A stretch of 52,668 nt of DNA from Gammaproteobacteria bacterium (GTDB taxonomy: Bacteria > Pseudomonadota > Gammaproteobacteria > Pseudomonadales > Azotimanducaceae). The notes beneath the pieces were generated by a model that saw only the letters and a list, made by a program, of their open reading frames with translations, did no database searches and was not told the origin of the DNA. How positions within the stretch are numbered: position 1 is the first letter of the stretch; each line of letters starts with the position of its first letter. The position numbers and the translations under genes were made by a program. Positions 35,795 to 44,089 of the stretch are shown piece by piece. The stretch covers positions 1 through 52,668 of the forward strand of contig JAPOWH010000011.1 of assembly GCA_026707735.1 (NCBI GenBank), given 5' to 3'.

Positions 35795-36954
35795 GTGCGT
35801 TCCAGGACGAGATCCGCTACTGTTTTGACAAGCTTTTCCGCATCCGGGGTTGACAGATTCAGCGGCGGCAGTAAGCGAATCACCGAGTCAGCTGTTACGT
35901 TGAGTAATACGCCGCAATCCAGCGCTCGCCCTACAACATCGACGCAGGGCTCGTGCAATTCAACGGCAACCATCATGCCTTTGCCACGAATGTCCTTGAC
36001 CAAGTTGCAGCCTCGAAGGGCTTTTCGTAATCCCTGAACCATTGCTACCCCAATTTCTGCCGCATGATCTATCACGCCATCGGTGAGTTGCTCGATCGTT
36101 GCTAACGCCGCCGCGCAAGCCAATGGGTTGCCCCCAAATGTCGTGGCGTGTGTCCCTGCTACAAGAATCTCGGCCGCATCGCCCCTGGCTAGGCACGCAC
36201 CAATCGGCACTCCGTTTGCTAAACCCTTCGCTGTGGTCACTACATCTGGAACGATGCTTGAATGCTGAAAGGCAAAGTACTTGCCAGTTCTCCCGTTTCC
36301 TGTTTGGACTTCATCCAGCATGAGGAGCCACCCTCTGCGGTCACATACTTGTCGCAGGTGCGGCAGATAGTTGTCGTCAGGTATTCGCACTCCTCCTTCG
36401 CCGAGAATTGGCTCGACGAGAATTGCGACGACAGACTCATTCGATTCCGCCAGCGAATTGATGGATTCGATGTCGTTATAGGGCACTTGGACGAAGCCAC
36501 TAAGCAAAGGCGCAAACCCGGTTTGTACCTTTGAATTGCCGGTCGCTGTCAACGTAGCCATAGTCCGGCCGTGGAAGCTCCCTTCCATGGTGATCACTAC
36601 AGGAGTATCGATTTTTCGTTGGTTCCCGAGCTTCCGTGCCAGCTTCAATGCAGCCTCGTTGGACTCCGCTCCTGAATTGCAAAAGAACACGTTGTCCATT
36701 CCCGAGAGGGCGCACAGACGTTCGGCCAACTTGGTTTGCAGCGGTATTTCGTACAAGTTCGATGTGTGGAGTAGGGTTGCCGCTTGGTCGGAGATTGCCT
36801 TGGCCACTCGGGGATTGGCGTGGCCCAGTGCACAGACAGCAATGCCTGACAGACCATCGAGGTACCGTTTCCCATCCTCGTCCTCCAGATAGGAACCCTC
36901 TCCCTTGACAAAACTAACCGGAAAACGGTTGTAGGTGGGCATAACGGAAGTCAT
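35791..36954 (-). CDS. argD: Acetylornithine aminotransferase (ArgD)
   Basis: 387 residues, class III PLP aminotransferase. GNSK and FHGRTMATLTATG, then MLDEVQTGNGRTG and the Schiff-base Lys243 in TTAKGLANGVPIG, are all in place. It converts N-acetylglutamate semialdehyde to N-acetylornithine in arginine synthesis, and may also act in lysine synthesis. AAGGA lies eight bases before the ATG. It is the first gene of argD-argF. A terminator-like hairpin lies in its leader (36998-37019), so attenuation is possible. ArgG is encoded separately at 44792. Confidence 0.95.
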   Translation of the reverse strand: MTSVMPTYNRFPVSFVKGEGSYLEDEDGKRYLDGLSGIAVCALGHANPRVAKAISDQAATLLHTSNLYEIPLQTKLAERLCALSGMDNVFFCNSGAESNEAALKLARKLGNQRKIDTPVVITMEGSFHGRTMATLTATGNSKVQTGFAPLLSGFVQVPYNDIESINSLAESNESVVAILVEPILGEGGVRIPDDNYLPHLRQVCDRRGWLLMLDEVQTGNGRTGKYFAFQHSSIVPDVVTTAKGLANGVPIGACLARGDAAEILVAGTHATTFGGNPLACAAALATIEQLTDGVIDHAAEIGVAMVQGLRKALRGCNLVKDIRGKGMMVAVELHEPCVDVVGRALDCGVLLNVTADSVIRLLPPLNLSTPDAEKLVKTVADLVLERT

Positions 36955-36997
36955 GCTTTCAATCCTTCAATTCCAGGGGAATTGGTTATGCACAAAC

Positions 36998-37019
36998 AAA
37001 AAAGCAGCCGTTGGGCTGT
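36998..37019 (-). terminator. Terminator-like hairpin upstream of argD (possible attenuator)
   Basis: On the minus strand CAGCC-CAAC-GGCTG (37018-37005) is followed after one base by six T's (37003-36998). The stem is short but GC-rich, and the T-run is good. It points toward argD and lies about 45 bases before its start codon, with no upstream minus-strand gene to terminate. This suggests premature termination within the argDF leader. Confidence 0.5.
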
Positions 37020-37202
37020 CTGAACCAAGATATTAGTCAACGCACTGTTGGTCGTCAATGAGTCGTAGCAGTACAACCGGCGTAGCTACTGACGCAATAG
37101 AGCAAACAAATGTTGCAATTGCTAACTTTCCTCTTATGATTTTGTCTAAGGTCCTACGAGGCTAAACGCGACACATTGGATCAAGTTGCGGTAGAGAGGA
37201 GA

Positions 37203-39209
37203 ATGCTAACTGTTACTGAAGAACTGATTTTGTTGTTGATTGACGATCAGGAAGGATCGTTTGTCCACATTGAGCCAATGCGGCTCGATTGGCTGACGGC
37301 AGGAGGCGTTCTTGCCGATCTCCACTTCCTTGAGCGTATCGAAGTTGGCAGGTCAAAACTGGAAGTAATAAACGAGTCTCCAACCGGTGAGTTATTGCTC
37401 GATCCAACCCTCTCCGACATAGGCAACAGCAAGAAATCTAGAGACTTGCTGTATTGGCTCAAGCACACTGCGTTGCGAGCTGAGGTTATCCGAGAGTTAG
37501 CTCTTCGCAGACTTGTGTCGAGTGGAATTTTGGTGGTTGACGAGGATGGCCTGCACAGACGCTCACGATGGGTGCGCGACACACACAAGTATCCAATACT
37601 AGCCGAAGGCGAGAACTTCGAAGTCAAGGTTCGAGCGATGGAAGCCTTGCTAAGTGGGGTTGTTCCCTCGAAGCGCGATGTTGCCATCGTGGCTGTTGCT
37701 CACGCATGTAATGCGTTTGCTGCGCTCATGTCGCGCGATGAATTTGCCGATATCGAAGCACAATGCAATCGGGTATGTAGCACCAATAGGGCATTGCAAG
37801 TCTTGCACGAGACCATCGAACATGGCATCGAGTCGAAGTCACACACCCCTACGGCTCGAGGATTGCCGGTTATCGGCAACGCGATCGAGATGGCGGGTAA
37901 CGTTGGTCAGTTCCTGACGGACCAATATCTCAAATTGGGTCCAGTGTATCGAGTCAAGATACTCAATAGGGAGTACACGGTGCTGGCGGGAGCAAACGCT
38001 AACAATTTTGTAAACCGGCAAGGGCGTGAGTATCTGCGATCTAAGGAAACTTGGCAGGACTTTGACAGCGAACTTGGTGCGTCGACATCTATGGTCAGCG
38101 CTGATGGCGAAGAGCACTTTAAATTGCGACGTGGAATGCGCGATGCGTTCTCGCAACGAGTAGTAACCAATCACATCGACAGAGTCGTCTCTATAGCCCG
38201 TAGGGAAATTGGCTTGCTGAACGACGAACGACCCAAACGGGTCCACTACACGATGCAGCGATTAGTTTCCGAGCAAATCGGAGTCCTAACGACGGGGGTC
38301 TCTCCTGCCGATTGCGTGGACGATCTCATATTTTTCTTGGAAACGATGCTCTTGTTACGTGTTACCAAAGCTCGTCCGAGCATGGAATTGCCTATGCCTC
38401 GTGTGAAGCGCGCTCAGAAGCGCTTGATAGAGTTTGCAAACAATGTGCTAAACGCGCATGATCCACACCTGCGCCAAAGGCAGGAACCAGACTTGATTGA
38501 CACGATTTTGGAATTGCACCGCCAAGACCCGACTTTGGTTCCGGAAACCGATTTGGTAATTACGTCCCTAGGACCCTTCTTTGCCGGCCTGGAAACTGCG
38601 GCGACAGCGTCATCGTTTCTGCTCTACACGACACTCACGCAACCAGATCTGCTTGAGGAAATGCGAAAGGAAGCAGCTGAGTTCTTTGAGGGACCGATGA
38701 CAGGCGAACGTGCGCTTGAGACATTCGATGTAATTCGACGTTCGATGATGGAAACAATGAGATTATTTCCCGTAGTTCCCTCGATAATCCGCACGGTTTC
38801 GAACTCATTCGATTTTGAGGGGTACCGGATTCCAGCGGGTGAGCAGGTCATGGTCGCCGTGTCGGTTCCACACTACCTAGAGGAATACTTTCCCAATCCC
38901 AAGGAATTCGATATAGACAGATACCTTCCTGATCGCGAGGAGCACCGAAAACTCGGTGCATATGCGCCGTTTGGACTAGGAGCCCATAGATGTCTTGGGG
39001 CAGATTTCGCGGAACTCTTGGTTATGACGAATATCGCGACGCTGATTCACTATTTTGACATTCGCCTTAGCAATCCAAAGTACACATTGCGGATGAGACC
39101 GATCCCGACTCTGCATCCAGATGACGGCTTTCGCGTTCATTTCGAACCGCGCCAGTCAATGGCCATTCGCCAAGATGCTAAGGAAGCCGCGCTTGAAGTC
39201 GAAGACTAG
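37203..39209 (+). CDS. GPP34 domain - cytochrome P450 fusion protein
   Basis: 668 residues from ATG 37203 (AGAGG just upstream; an in-frame TTG at 37176 is the alternative). Residues 1-195 match the GPP34 (GOLPH3-like) fold: LTVTEELILLLIDDQEG, LDWLTAGGVLADL, ERIEV, and the SPTGELLLDPTLSDIG block. Residues about 210-655 are a complete P450: I-helix FFAGLETAATA (459-469), ExxR as ETMR (517-520), FDIDRYLP, and the haem loop FGLGAHRCLG with Cys597. GPP34 domains bind anionic lipids in eukaryotes; P450s oxidise lipophilic substrates with an external reductase. The fusion may seat the oxidase on a membrane. No redox partner gene is near. The substrate is unknown. Confidence 0.88.
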   Translation: MLTVTEELILLLIDDQEGSFVHIEPMRLDWLTAGGVLADLHFLERIEVGRSKLEVINESPTGELLLDPTLSDIGNSKKSRDLLYWLKHTALRAEVIRELALRRLVSSGILVVDEDGLHRRSRWVRDTHKYPILAEGENFEVKVRAMEALLSGVVPSKRDVAIVAVAHACNAFAALMSRDEFADIEAQCNRVCSTNRALQVLHETIEHGIESKSHTPTARGLPVIGNAIEMAGNVGQFLTDQYLKLGPVYRVKILNREYTVLAGANANNFVNRQGREYLRSKETWQDFDSELGASTSMVSADGEEHFKLRRGMRDAFSQRVVTNHIDRVVSIARREIGLLNDERPKRVHYTMQRLVSEQIGVLTTGVSPADCVDDLIFFLETMLLLRVTKARPSMELPMPRVKRAQKRLIEFANNVLNAHDPHLRQRQEPDLIDTILELHRQDPTLVPETDLVITSLGPFFAGLETAATASSFLLYTTLTQPDLLEEMRKEAAEFFEGPMTGERALETFDVIRRSMMETMRLFPVVPSIIRTVSNSFDFEGYRIPAGEQVMVAVSVPHYLEEYFPNPKEFDIDRYLPDREEHRKLGAYAPFGLGAHRCLGADFAELLVMTNIATLIHYFDIRLSNPKYTLRMRPIPTLHPDDGFRVHFEPRQSMAIRQDAKEAALEVED

Positions 39210-39225
39210 AGCTTCAAACTAAGCG

Positions 39226-40104
39226 CTATTCTGCGCCCAAGTGCTTCTTGAAGAAGTCGAGAGTCGCTTTTTCCACTCGCTCGGAGTGATCAGGTGCACC
39301 AAAAGAATGCCCTGCACCCTCGATTTCAATGTACTCAGTGGTAACCCCTGCTTCCTGCAACGCAGCATGCATACGCTGACTATGGTTCACTGGCACCACC
39401 TCGTCCTGATCCCCGTGAATAAGGAGTATGGGTGGGTCATCTTCGGTTACAAACTCAATCGGCGAATTGGCTGGCGCCAACTCTGCATCGAAGCGCAACG
39501 CAGGGTATTCTGATTCAGAATTCACCCAGTCCTTTAGATCAACAGGAGGAAAGTAGGCAACCACCGCTTGGACTCGATTTGATACCTGATTGATTGGGTC
39601 TGCAGCTTCGGCATCACCCTCATCGCTTGTCAACCCTAGCATTAGCGACAAGTGTCCTCCCGCACTTGCACCATATACACCAATTCTGTCTCCATCTATC
39701 CCAAAGCGGTCAGCGTTTGCTCGTATGTGTCGAACAGCGCGACGCACATCGCGAACTGCATCGGGAACCTGATAGCGCGAAGAACTTCCGTGATTTACTG
39801 CAATGAGTGTGAACCCTTCGTCGGTGAGAAAATCGGTGAAGGTAGCCAAGACTTCCCCGTCGATCAGGTATGAATACCAGCCTCCACTAAGCATCAGCAA
39901 GACCGCTGCCCCATTTTGCTCTTCAGGCGTTAGCACGTGGTAGATGAGCGCCATTCCATCCTTCTTTCCATAGATGACATCCTCTTCAACCTCTACAGCA
40001 TTTGCAGCTTGGGTAAACACCAATGTAAGCAGGCAAATCGTTGCTATGGTCGAGACAAGATAGTGTTTTGCTATCAACGACTTAAGGGAGTTTCGGCGCT
40101 TCAT
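39226..40104 (-). CDS. Exported alpha/beta hydrolase (esterase/BD-FAE-like)
   Basis: 292 residues from ATG 40104 (GAGAT upstream); the frame continues to 40161 without conserved sequence. A signal peptide is clear (hydrophobic core STIATICLLTLVF, cleavage near ANA-VE). The catalytic set is Ser in GVYGASAGGHL, Asp in IHGDQDEVVP and His in GAGHSFG. LMLSGGWYSYLIDGE is in the oxyanion position. It resembles carboxylesterases and BD-FAE-type hydrolases acting in the periplasm. It is convergent with the P450 fusion (16-base gap), so shared regulation is not implied. Confidence 0.87.
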   Translation of the reverse strand: MKRRNSLKSLIAKHYLVSTIATICLLTLVFTQAANAVEVEEDVIYGKKDGMALIYHVLTPEEQNGAAVLLMLSGGWYSYLIDGEVLATFTDFLTDEGFTLIAVNHGSSSRYQVPDAVRDVRRAVRHIRANADRFGIDGDRIGVYGASAGGHLSLMLGLTSDEGDAEAADPINQVSNRVQAVVAYFPPVDLKDWVNSESEYPALRFDAELAPANSPIEFVTEDDPPILLIHGDQDEVVPVNHSQRMHAALQEAGVTTEYIEIEGAGHSFGAPDHSERVEKATLDFFKKHLGAE

Positions 40105-40457
40105 TTTTCGATCTCTACGGGTGATGAAGGAAGAGAGTATACATTCGCGGAAGGATCTCACTTGATAGCGTCAGCACGCTGAATAGTTCTCATTACGCCT
40201 CCCCGAGGTTGAATTTGATCAATGGATTGCGCGATTCATTGAGGCGAACTACTTGAACAACATTCAAGCGTTTGGCCGGTCAGATTTCGAGGGAAAACCA
40301 CTTTGAGCAGTACGGGAACACCCACCAGTCAGATTTTGAACAGTCCAATCTCGCCGCAAGCAAGATCCGGCAGTTTGGTGCTGAGTCGAGTCGCAGGGAC
40401 GCCTGGCCATGCCCGTTTAGACAACGCACAACGCAGAGTATTGCCGCTAGCGGGATA
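40105..40457. other. Intergenic region with a possible gene remnant
   Basis: A plus-strand frame at 40187-40306 has no start codon but reads PEVEFDQWIARFIEANYLNN and then IQAFGRSDFEGKPL before a TGA. Its composition looks like real protein rather than shadow sequence. It could be the tail of a lost gene, but no family is recognised. The rest of the region shows nothing. Confidence 0.3.
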
Positions 40458-41618
40458 TCACTTGGATTGGCGCGTTGGTTCGCTAGCGCAGTCAATCGCG
40501 CATCGAAACCGCTGCAAACCTTGTTCTAGCAGCTTTCGAGGCACCGCGAAATTTAAGCGAACGAATCCTGGAACTCCGAATTGCGCACCGTCCGACAATC
40601 CCAATCCAAAGGCTTCAAAATACGCTACGGCATTTTGCACGGGCAGAGACCGTACATCAATCCACGCCAAATGGGTGCCTTCCACCTGTTCCATACTTGT
40701 TAGCGGCAGCTCGTCCATGGTCTGCTTTACCAAATCCCTGTTTGCTCGAAGGTAGGAGTTGAGTTCCGTCAACCAATCGCTCGTGTCGTTGTAAGCGGCT
40801 ATTGCCGCCGCGTAGGCGAGTGGCGAGCCACTTGGCATCGTTCGATCAATTTGAACCTCGATTCGTCTGCGAGTGGAGTCGTTGGGCACGATTGCAATTG
40901 CGGTGAGCAATCCCGCGACGTTGTAGGACTTGGTGTGTGAAATCAACGTAATCGTGTTGTAGGCGATGTCTTGAGACAAGGTGGCTATGGGAATGTGCGA
41001 CGAGTCTTGATCAAGAATGAGCCCCCAATGGATTTCGTCCGAAACAATCGCTGTATCGAATTCAAGGCAAAGGTTTGCAAGTTCGAGGAGTTCATTGCGG
41101 CTGTAGACTCGACCAGTCGGATTCTGTGGATTGCACAAGATTAGAGTTGACGACTTTCTGGCTTTAGCTGCTATATCGTCAAGGTTCATGATCCAACTCG
41201 TTCCGTGTTTTTCGAGCAGAGAGTGCAAAGCCAGCCGACCGTTTTGCTCCGGCACCTCCAAAATGGGCGGATATATCGGATAGGGAATCAAGCAACCATC
41301 CCCATTGGTCCCGATAGATCGGACAGCCAAGTTCAGTCCAGGAACCACCGCCGTGACAGGTACAACCCAGTCTGGATCAATGAGCCATTCAAACCTTCTT
41401 GCAGCCCATGCGATAAATGCCTCTATAAGCTCTTGCGGCGGTGATGTATAGCCAAGTACGGGATGTCGCAGTCGTTTGGCAAGCGCATCTCGGATGAACC
41501 TAGGGGTAGCGAAATCCATATCTGCAACCCAGAACGGCAGCACGTCTCTGCCGCTGTATTTGGTCCACTTGACGCTGTCCCAACTCTTGCGGTCGATTGG
41601 CGTGTCGAAGTCAAACAT
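40458..41618 (-). CDS. MalY/PatB-type aminotransferase (probable cystathionine beta-lyase)
   Basis: 386 residues, fold-type I PLP enzyme of the MalY/PatB branch. Marks are FWVADMDFATP near residue 30, HPVLGYTSPP, CNPQNPTGRV, the Asp-Glu-Ile-His block SDEIHWGL, and the PLP lysine K230 in SHTKSYNVAGL. The GRxxx arginine near the C-terminus lies in FVRLNFAVPR. These enzymes cleave cystathionine or cysteine conjugates to homocysteine or thiol, pyruvate and ammonia. No ribosome-binding site stands out. Neighbours give no pathway clue. Confidence 0.88.
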   Translation of the reverse strand: MFDFDTPIDRKSWDSVKWTKYSGRDVLPFWVADMDFATPRFIRDALAKRLRHPVLGYTSPPQELIEAFIAWAARRFEWLIDPDWVVPVTAVVPGLNLAVRSIGTNGDGCLIPYPIYPPILEVPEQNGRLALHSLLEKHGTSWIMNLDDIAAKARKSSTLILCNPQNPTGRVYSRNELLELANLCLEFDTAIVSDEIHWGLILDQDSSHIPIATLSQDIAYNTITLISHTKSYNVAGLLTAIAIVPNDSTRRRIEVQIDRTMPSGSPLAYAAAIAAYNDTSDWLTELNSYLRANRDLVKQTMDELPLTSMEQVEGTHLAWIDVRSLPVQNAVAYFEAFGLGLSDGAQFGVPGFVRLNFAVPRKLLEQGLQRFRCAIDCASEPTRQSK

Positions 41619-41743
41619 CTACAGCGTTTTTCGCTTTGTGTTCACCAAGTTGCCCGTTGCTTCGGTGGCACTACGGCAATATTGCCATGTATGTCTAGGC
41701 TCCAAGAAGCGAATGTGCGGCTCGCGGCTGTTGGCACGGCCAT

Positions 41744-42870
41744 TTAGCGTTTTTTGGGATTTCCATAGATGTCGTACTTGTCGTAATTGAGCCAAGTCGG
41801 GTCATACTGGTTTTCTCGGTCGAAATTAGGCTGATTCCGCCACTTCTCAGGAACCTCTTCGTAATCACTTGGCAGATCGCGGAGGAACGCTTGGAAAGCT
41901 CATCGTGAAGAACCATCATCACTCGTCCCAGCGCTTGTGGCATGTTGGGTTCGCCAGACTTGTGTGTCTGTTCAAATACCGGTTTCTCGCCCTTGTCGGC
42001 ATCGTACCGAAACGCTTGACGCAAGTAGCTCTGCTGTTCTTGCCGGTCGCTTTCGGACATGGCAGATTCCACCGTGCGTCCCACAGGTACAACGGGTGTG
42101 TACTCTCCTCGATTCTGAAAATCCGCCGGTTGCAGATGGTCCGGTAAAGCACCGTACCCAACCGTAACCCCTCCACGTTCACAACGCACCCAGAATCCTG
42201 CGGTTTCCCGGTCTGGAAATGCGTACTTTGGAGGATTGACAAATTCCTCCGAGAACGTGTACTCGACATCAATTAGGTCGTTTCGATACTTCTCCGAGAT
42301 TGCTCTATTGGTTACGATCGCTCGAGTGCAGGTGACCCACTCCGGCGACATCCAGACGAAACGGGGCATGGTCTTGGGAGCCATCGCATCATGAAGAGTT
42401 CGCAAGACTTGCATCAAACTGGGATCTTGTGGCATCTTGCCTTCGATTTCCCATCTGCCCACGCAATGCAATCTTGCTTGAGCAGCGGCTACAACGCGAG
42501 GATCTCGGTTTTGGTATTGGATTCGCGCCATATTGCTCATAATTGAGTGGTCCCCCGTGATTTTGAGGTCGCATTCACTAGCGGGTAGTTCTCCCTGTAC
42601 AACCGACACGGTTGAACCGTCGAGTCTTACGTTCCAAGAGAGCCTTCCTCCACACTTGAGGTAGGCAGGAGGGTTGACCGCTACTTCGCACAGCGTAAAG
42701 GACTCTGTGTTTCGCAATTGCCCTGAACGCCTGTCAGCCTCTTCCGATAGCACCTCTTGTGCTGTCTCCACCCAGCTCTCTGTTAGAAAAATCGTCTCGC
42801 CGATGCCTTCCGCCATGGCAGCCAACAACGTTGATGATGTCTCTTTTCCGTAGTTCATAGCTGTCGCCAT
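41744..42870 (-). CDS. Two-domain SCP2-like protein with a 3'-terminal frameshift
   Basis: The ATG at 42870 has GGAGG six bases upstream. The frame is coherent to about 41900 (LHDE). Beyond that the same frame continues to 41695 but turns Ser/Thr-rich and nonsensical. The -1 frame from 41899 encodes FQAFLRDLPSDYEEVPEKW and then DPTWLNYDKYDIYGNPKKR, ending at TAA 41746-41744, which looks like the true C-terminus. The body is two related halves (about 25-165 and 175-320), sharing EWV, VNPPxY, a WxVR-G-TV-G-LP strand set and LHDAMA/LHDELS. The strand-glycine pattern recalls SCP2 sterol-carrier domains. I do not recognise the exact family. Confidence 0.6.
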
Positions 42871-42939
42871 TGTGATCCTCCGCCATGATACGAATGCAAT
42901 TTAGCAATGTTGGAAGGGACTTCTGCAATATTGCGACTT

Positions 42940-42968
42940 CTGACCGTTTAAGCGGAAACCGCTAAAAT
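42940..42968 (+). promoter_or_regulatory. grxD promoter with overlapping inverted repeat
   Basis: CTGACC (42940-42945) and TAAAAT (42963-42968) are spaced by 17 bases. An inverted repeat, TTTAAGCGG-AAA-CCGCTAAAA (42947-42967, one mismatch in nine), fills the spacer and enters the -10. This layout suits a repressor site. No known regulator consensus was recognised. Confidence 0.5.
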
Positions 42969-43001
42969 AGTGGTTCCCCTCGAATTGGGAAACCTGAGGA
43001 A

Positions 43002-43340
43002 ATGGCAGACGACATTCAATCCGCAATACGAGAGCAAATCTCAAACAATCCTATTCTTTTGTATATGAAAGGCTCCCCGACCGCTCCGCAGTGTGGGTTT
43101 TCGGCGCGTACGGTACAGTGCTTGATGGATTGCGGTCAACGGTTCGCCTATGTCGACGTTCTCAGCAATCCTGACATTCGCCAAACATTGCCAACTGTGG
43201 CAAATTGGCCCACTTTTCCGCAGCTTTATGTGGAAGGTGAGTTGGTCGGCGGGTGCGACATAGTTTCCGAAATGCACGAGAGCGGCGAACTTAAGCCACT
43301 ATTGGACGCTGCGGCAGAGAAAACTGAAGGCGAGGAATAA
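43002..43340 (+). CDS. grxD: Monothiol glutaredoxin GrxD (Grx4 family)
   Basis: 112 residues with the monothiol CGFS active site at 31-34 (PQCGFSARTV), WPTFPQLYVEGELVGGCDI and a glutathione-binding TFP loop. Grx4-type proteins bind a [2Fe-2S] cluster with glutathione and pass it to apo-proteins, in the cytosol. The gene is monocistronic: a promoter lies at 42940-42968 and a strong terminator at 43351-43391. It is divergent from the SCP2-like gene. Confidence 0.95.
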   Translation: MADDIQSAIREQISNNPILLYMKGSPTAPQCGFSARTVQCLMDCGQRFAYVDVLSNPDIRQTLPTVANWPTFPQLYVEGELVGGCDIVSEMHESGELKPLLDAAAEKTEGEE

Positions 43341-43350
43341 GGAACTTACT

Positions 43351-43391
43351 GAGTTAAGTGCACTGTAACCAGTGCACTGAAGCTCTTTTTT
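43351..43391 (+). terminator. Rho-independent terminator after grxD
   Basis: A nine-base perfect stem (AGTGCACTG-TAAC-CAGTGCACT, 43357-43378) extends outward through GAGTT pairing with GAAGCTC, and is followed by six T's (43386-43391). It begins 10 bases after the grxD stop. This is a textbook intrinsic terminator. Confidence 0.85.
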
Positions 43392-43528
43392 CCATTGACA
43401 TCTCGAACAAAGGTGCCAAATTAGGCGAGTTTCCCATTAGATAGCGCATGTTGTATCGGCAAACGCTCACGTAGCAGAGTGGGGAAACGAGCACCGAGAT
43501 TCATCCCAAACGGATAGGAACAGCAGAA

Positions 43529-44089
43529 ATGATTGATTCAAGGACACAATCGCTTATTCGACTATGCCTGGCAGGATCGATGGCTTTAGTAATGATGAGT
43601 CAAGCGATTGCAAAAGAGATTGAAGACCTGTCTTGGCTGACAGGCACATGGGTCGGTCAAATCGGCGACATGGAATTGGAGGAAACGTGGAATCAACCCA
43701 AAGCCGGTTCTATCCAAGCTGTATCGCGACTTCGCAATGGAGACGAAATGCTAATGGTTGAAATGATCGTCATTGACGAACATGAAGACAGCTTTCGCTT
43801 GAGGTTGCAGCAATGGGACCCGGGCATGGAACCTCGGGAGACAGGCCGTCAAACCATGGAGTTGACCGAGTTGAAGGATAAGCAAGCTAGATTCGAAGCA
43901 ACGGATGAAGGTCCACTAAAGACTCTCACCTATCACCGCAAGAGTGAAACCGAGTTTGAGATTACTGTCGTAAGCGCTGAAGACGAAGCTCACAATATTG
44001 AGATGGCCATAGACCCAGGGTCCAAGTCCGATTCTGACGATGCAGCTGAAGCGACGCCACCAAATCCGGGCGAATCTACAGATTCTTAG
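43529..44089 (+). CDS. Exported DUF6265-family protein
   Basis: 186 residues. A signal peptide (core LIRLCLAGSMALVMMSQ, cleavage near AIA-KE) indicates export. The mature start DLSWLTGTWVGQIGDMELEE and then TWNQPKAGSIQAVSRLRNGD fit the lipocalin-like DUF6265 family, whose members keep W-x-x-GxWxG, EExW and a GSMxGxSR-like strand. The C-terminal tail after about 165 is acidic and low in complexity (SDSDDAAEA). AGGA lies nine bases before the ATG. Its end overlaps the convergent rnt gene by 14 bases. The function is unknown. Confidence 0.75.
   Translation: MIDSRTQSLIRLCLAGSMALVMMSQAIAKEIEDLSWLTGTWVGQIGDMELEETWNQPKAGSIQAVSRLRNGDEMLMVEMIVIDEHEDSFRLRLQQWDPGMEPRETGRQTMELTELKDKQARFEATDEGPLKTLTYHRKSETEFEITVVSAEDEAHNIEMAIDPGSKSDSDDAAEATPPNPGESTDS

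Noticed and set aside
37030-37160. Leader peptide before argD
   Set aside because: The hydrophobic minus-strand frame lacks ATG, GTG or TTG; kept only as part of the attenuator idea.
41695-41743. Main-frame C-terminus of the SCP2-like gene to 41695
   Set aside because: Low-complexity Ser/Thr run; the -1 frame gives a convincing C-terminus ending at 41744.
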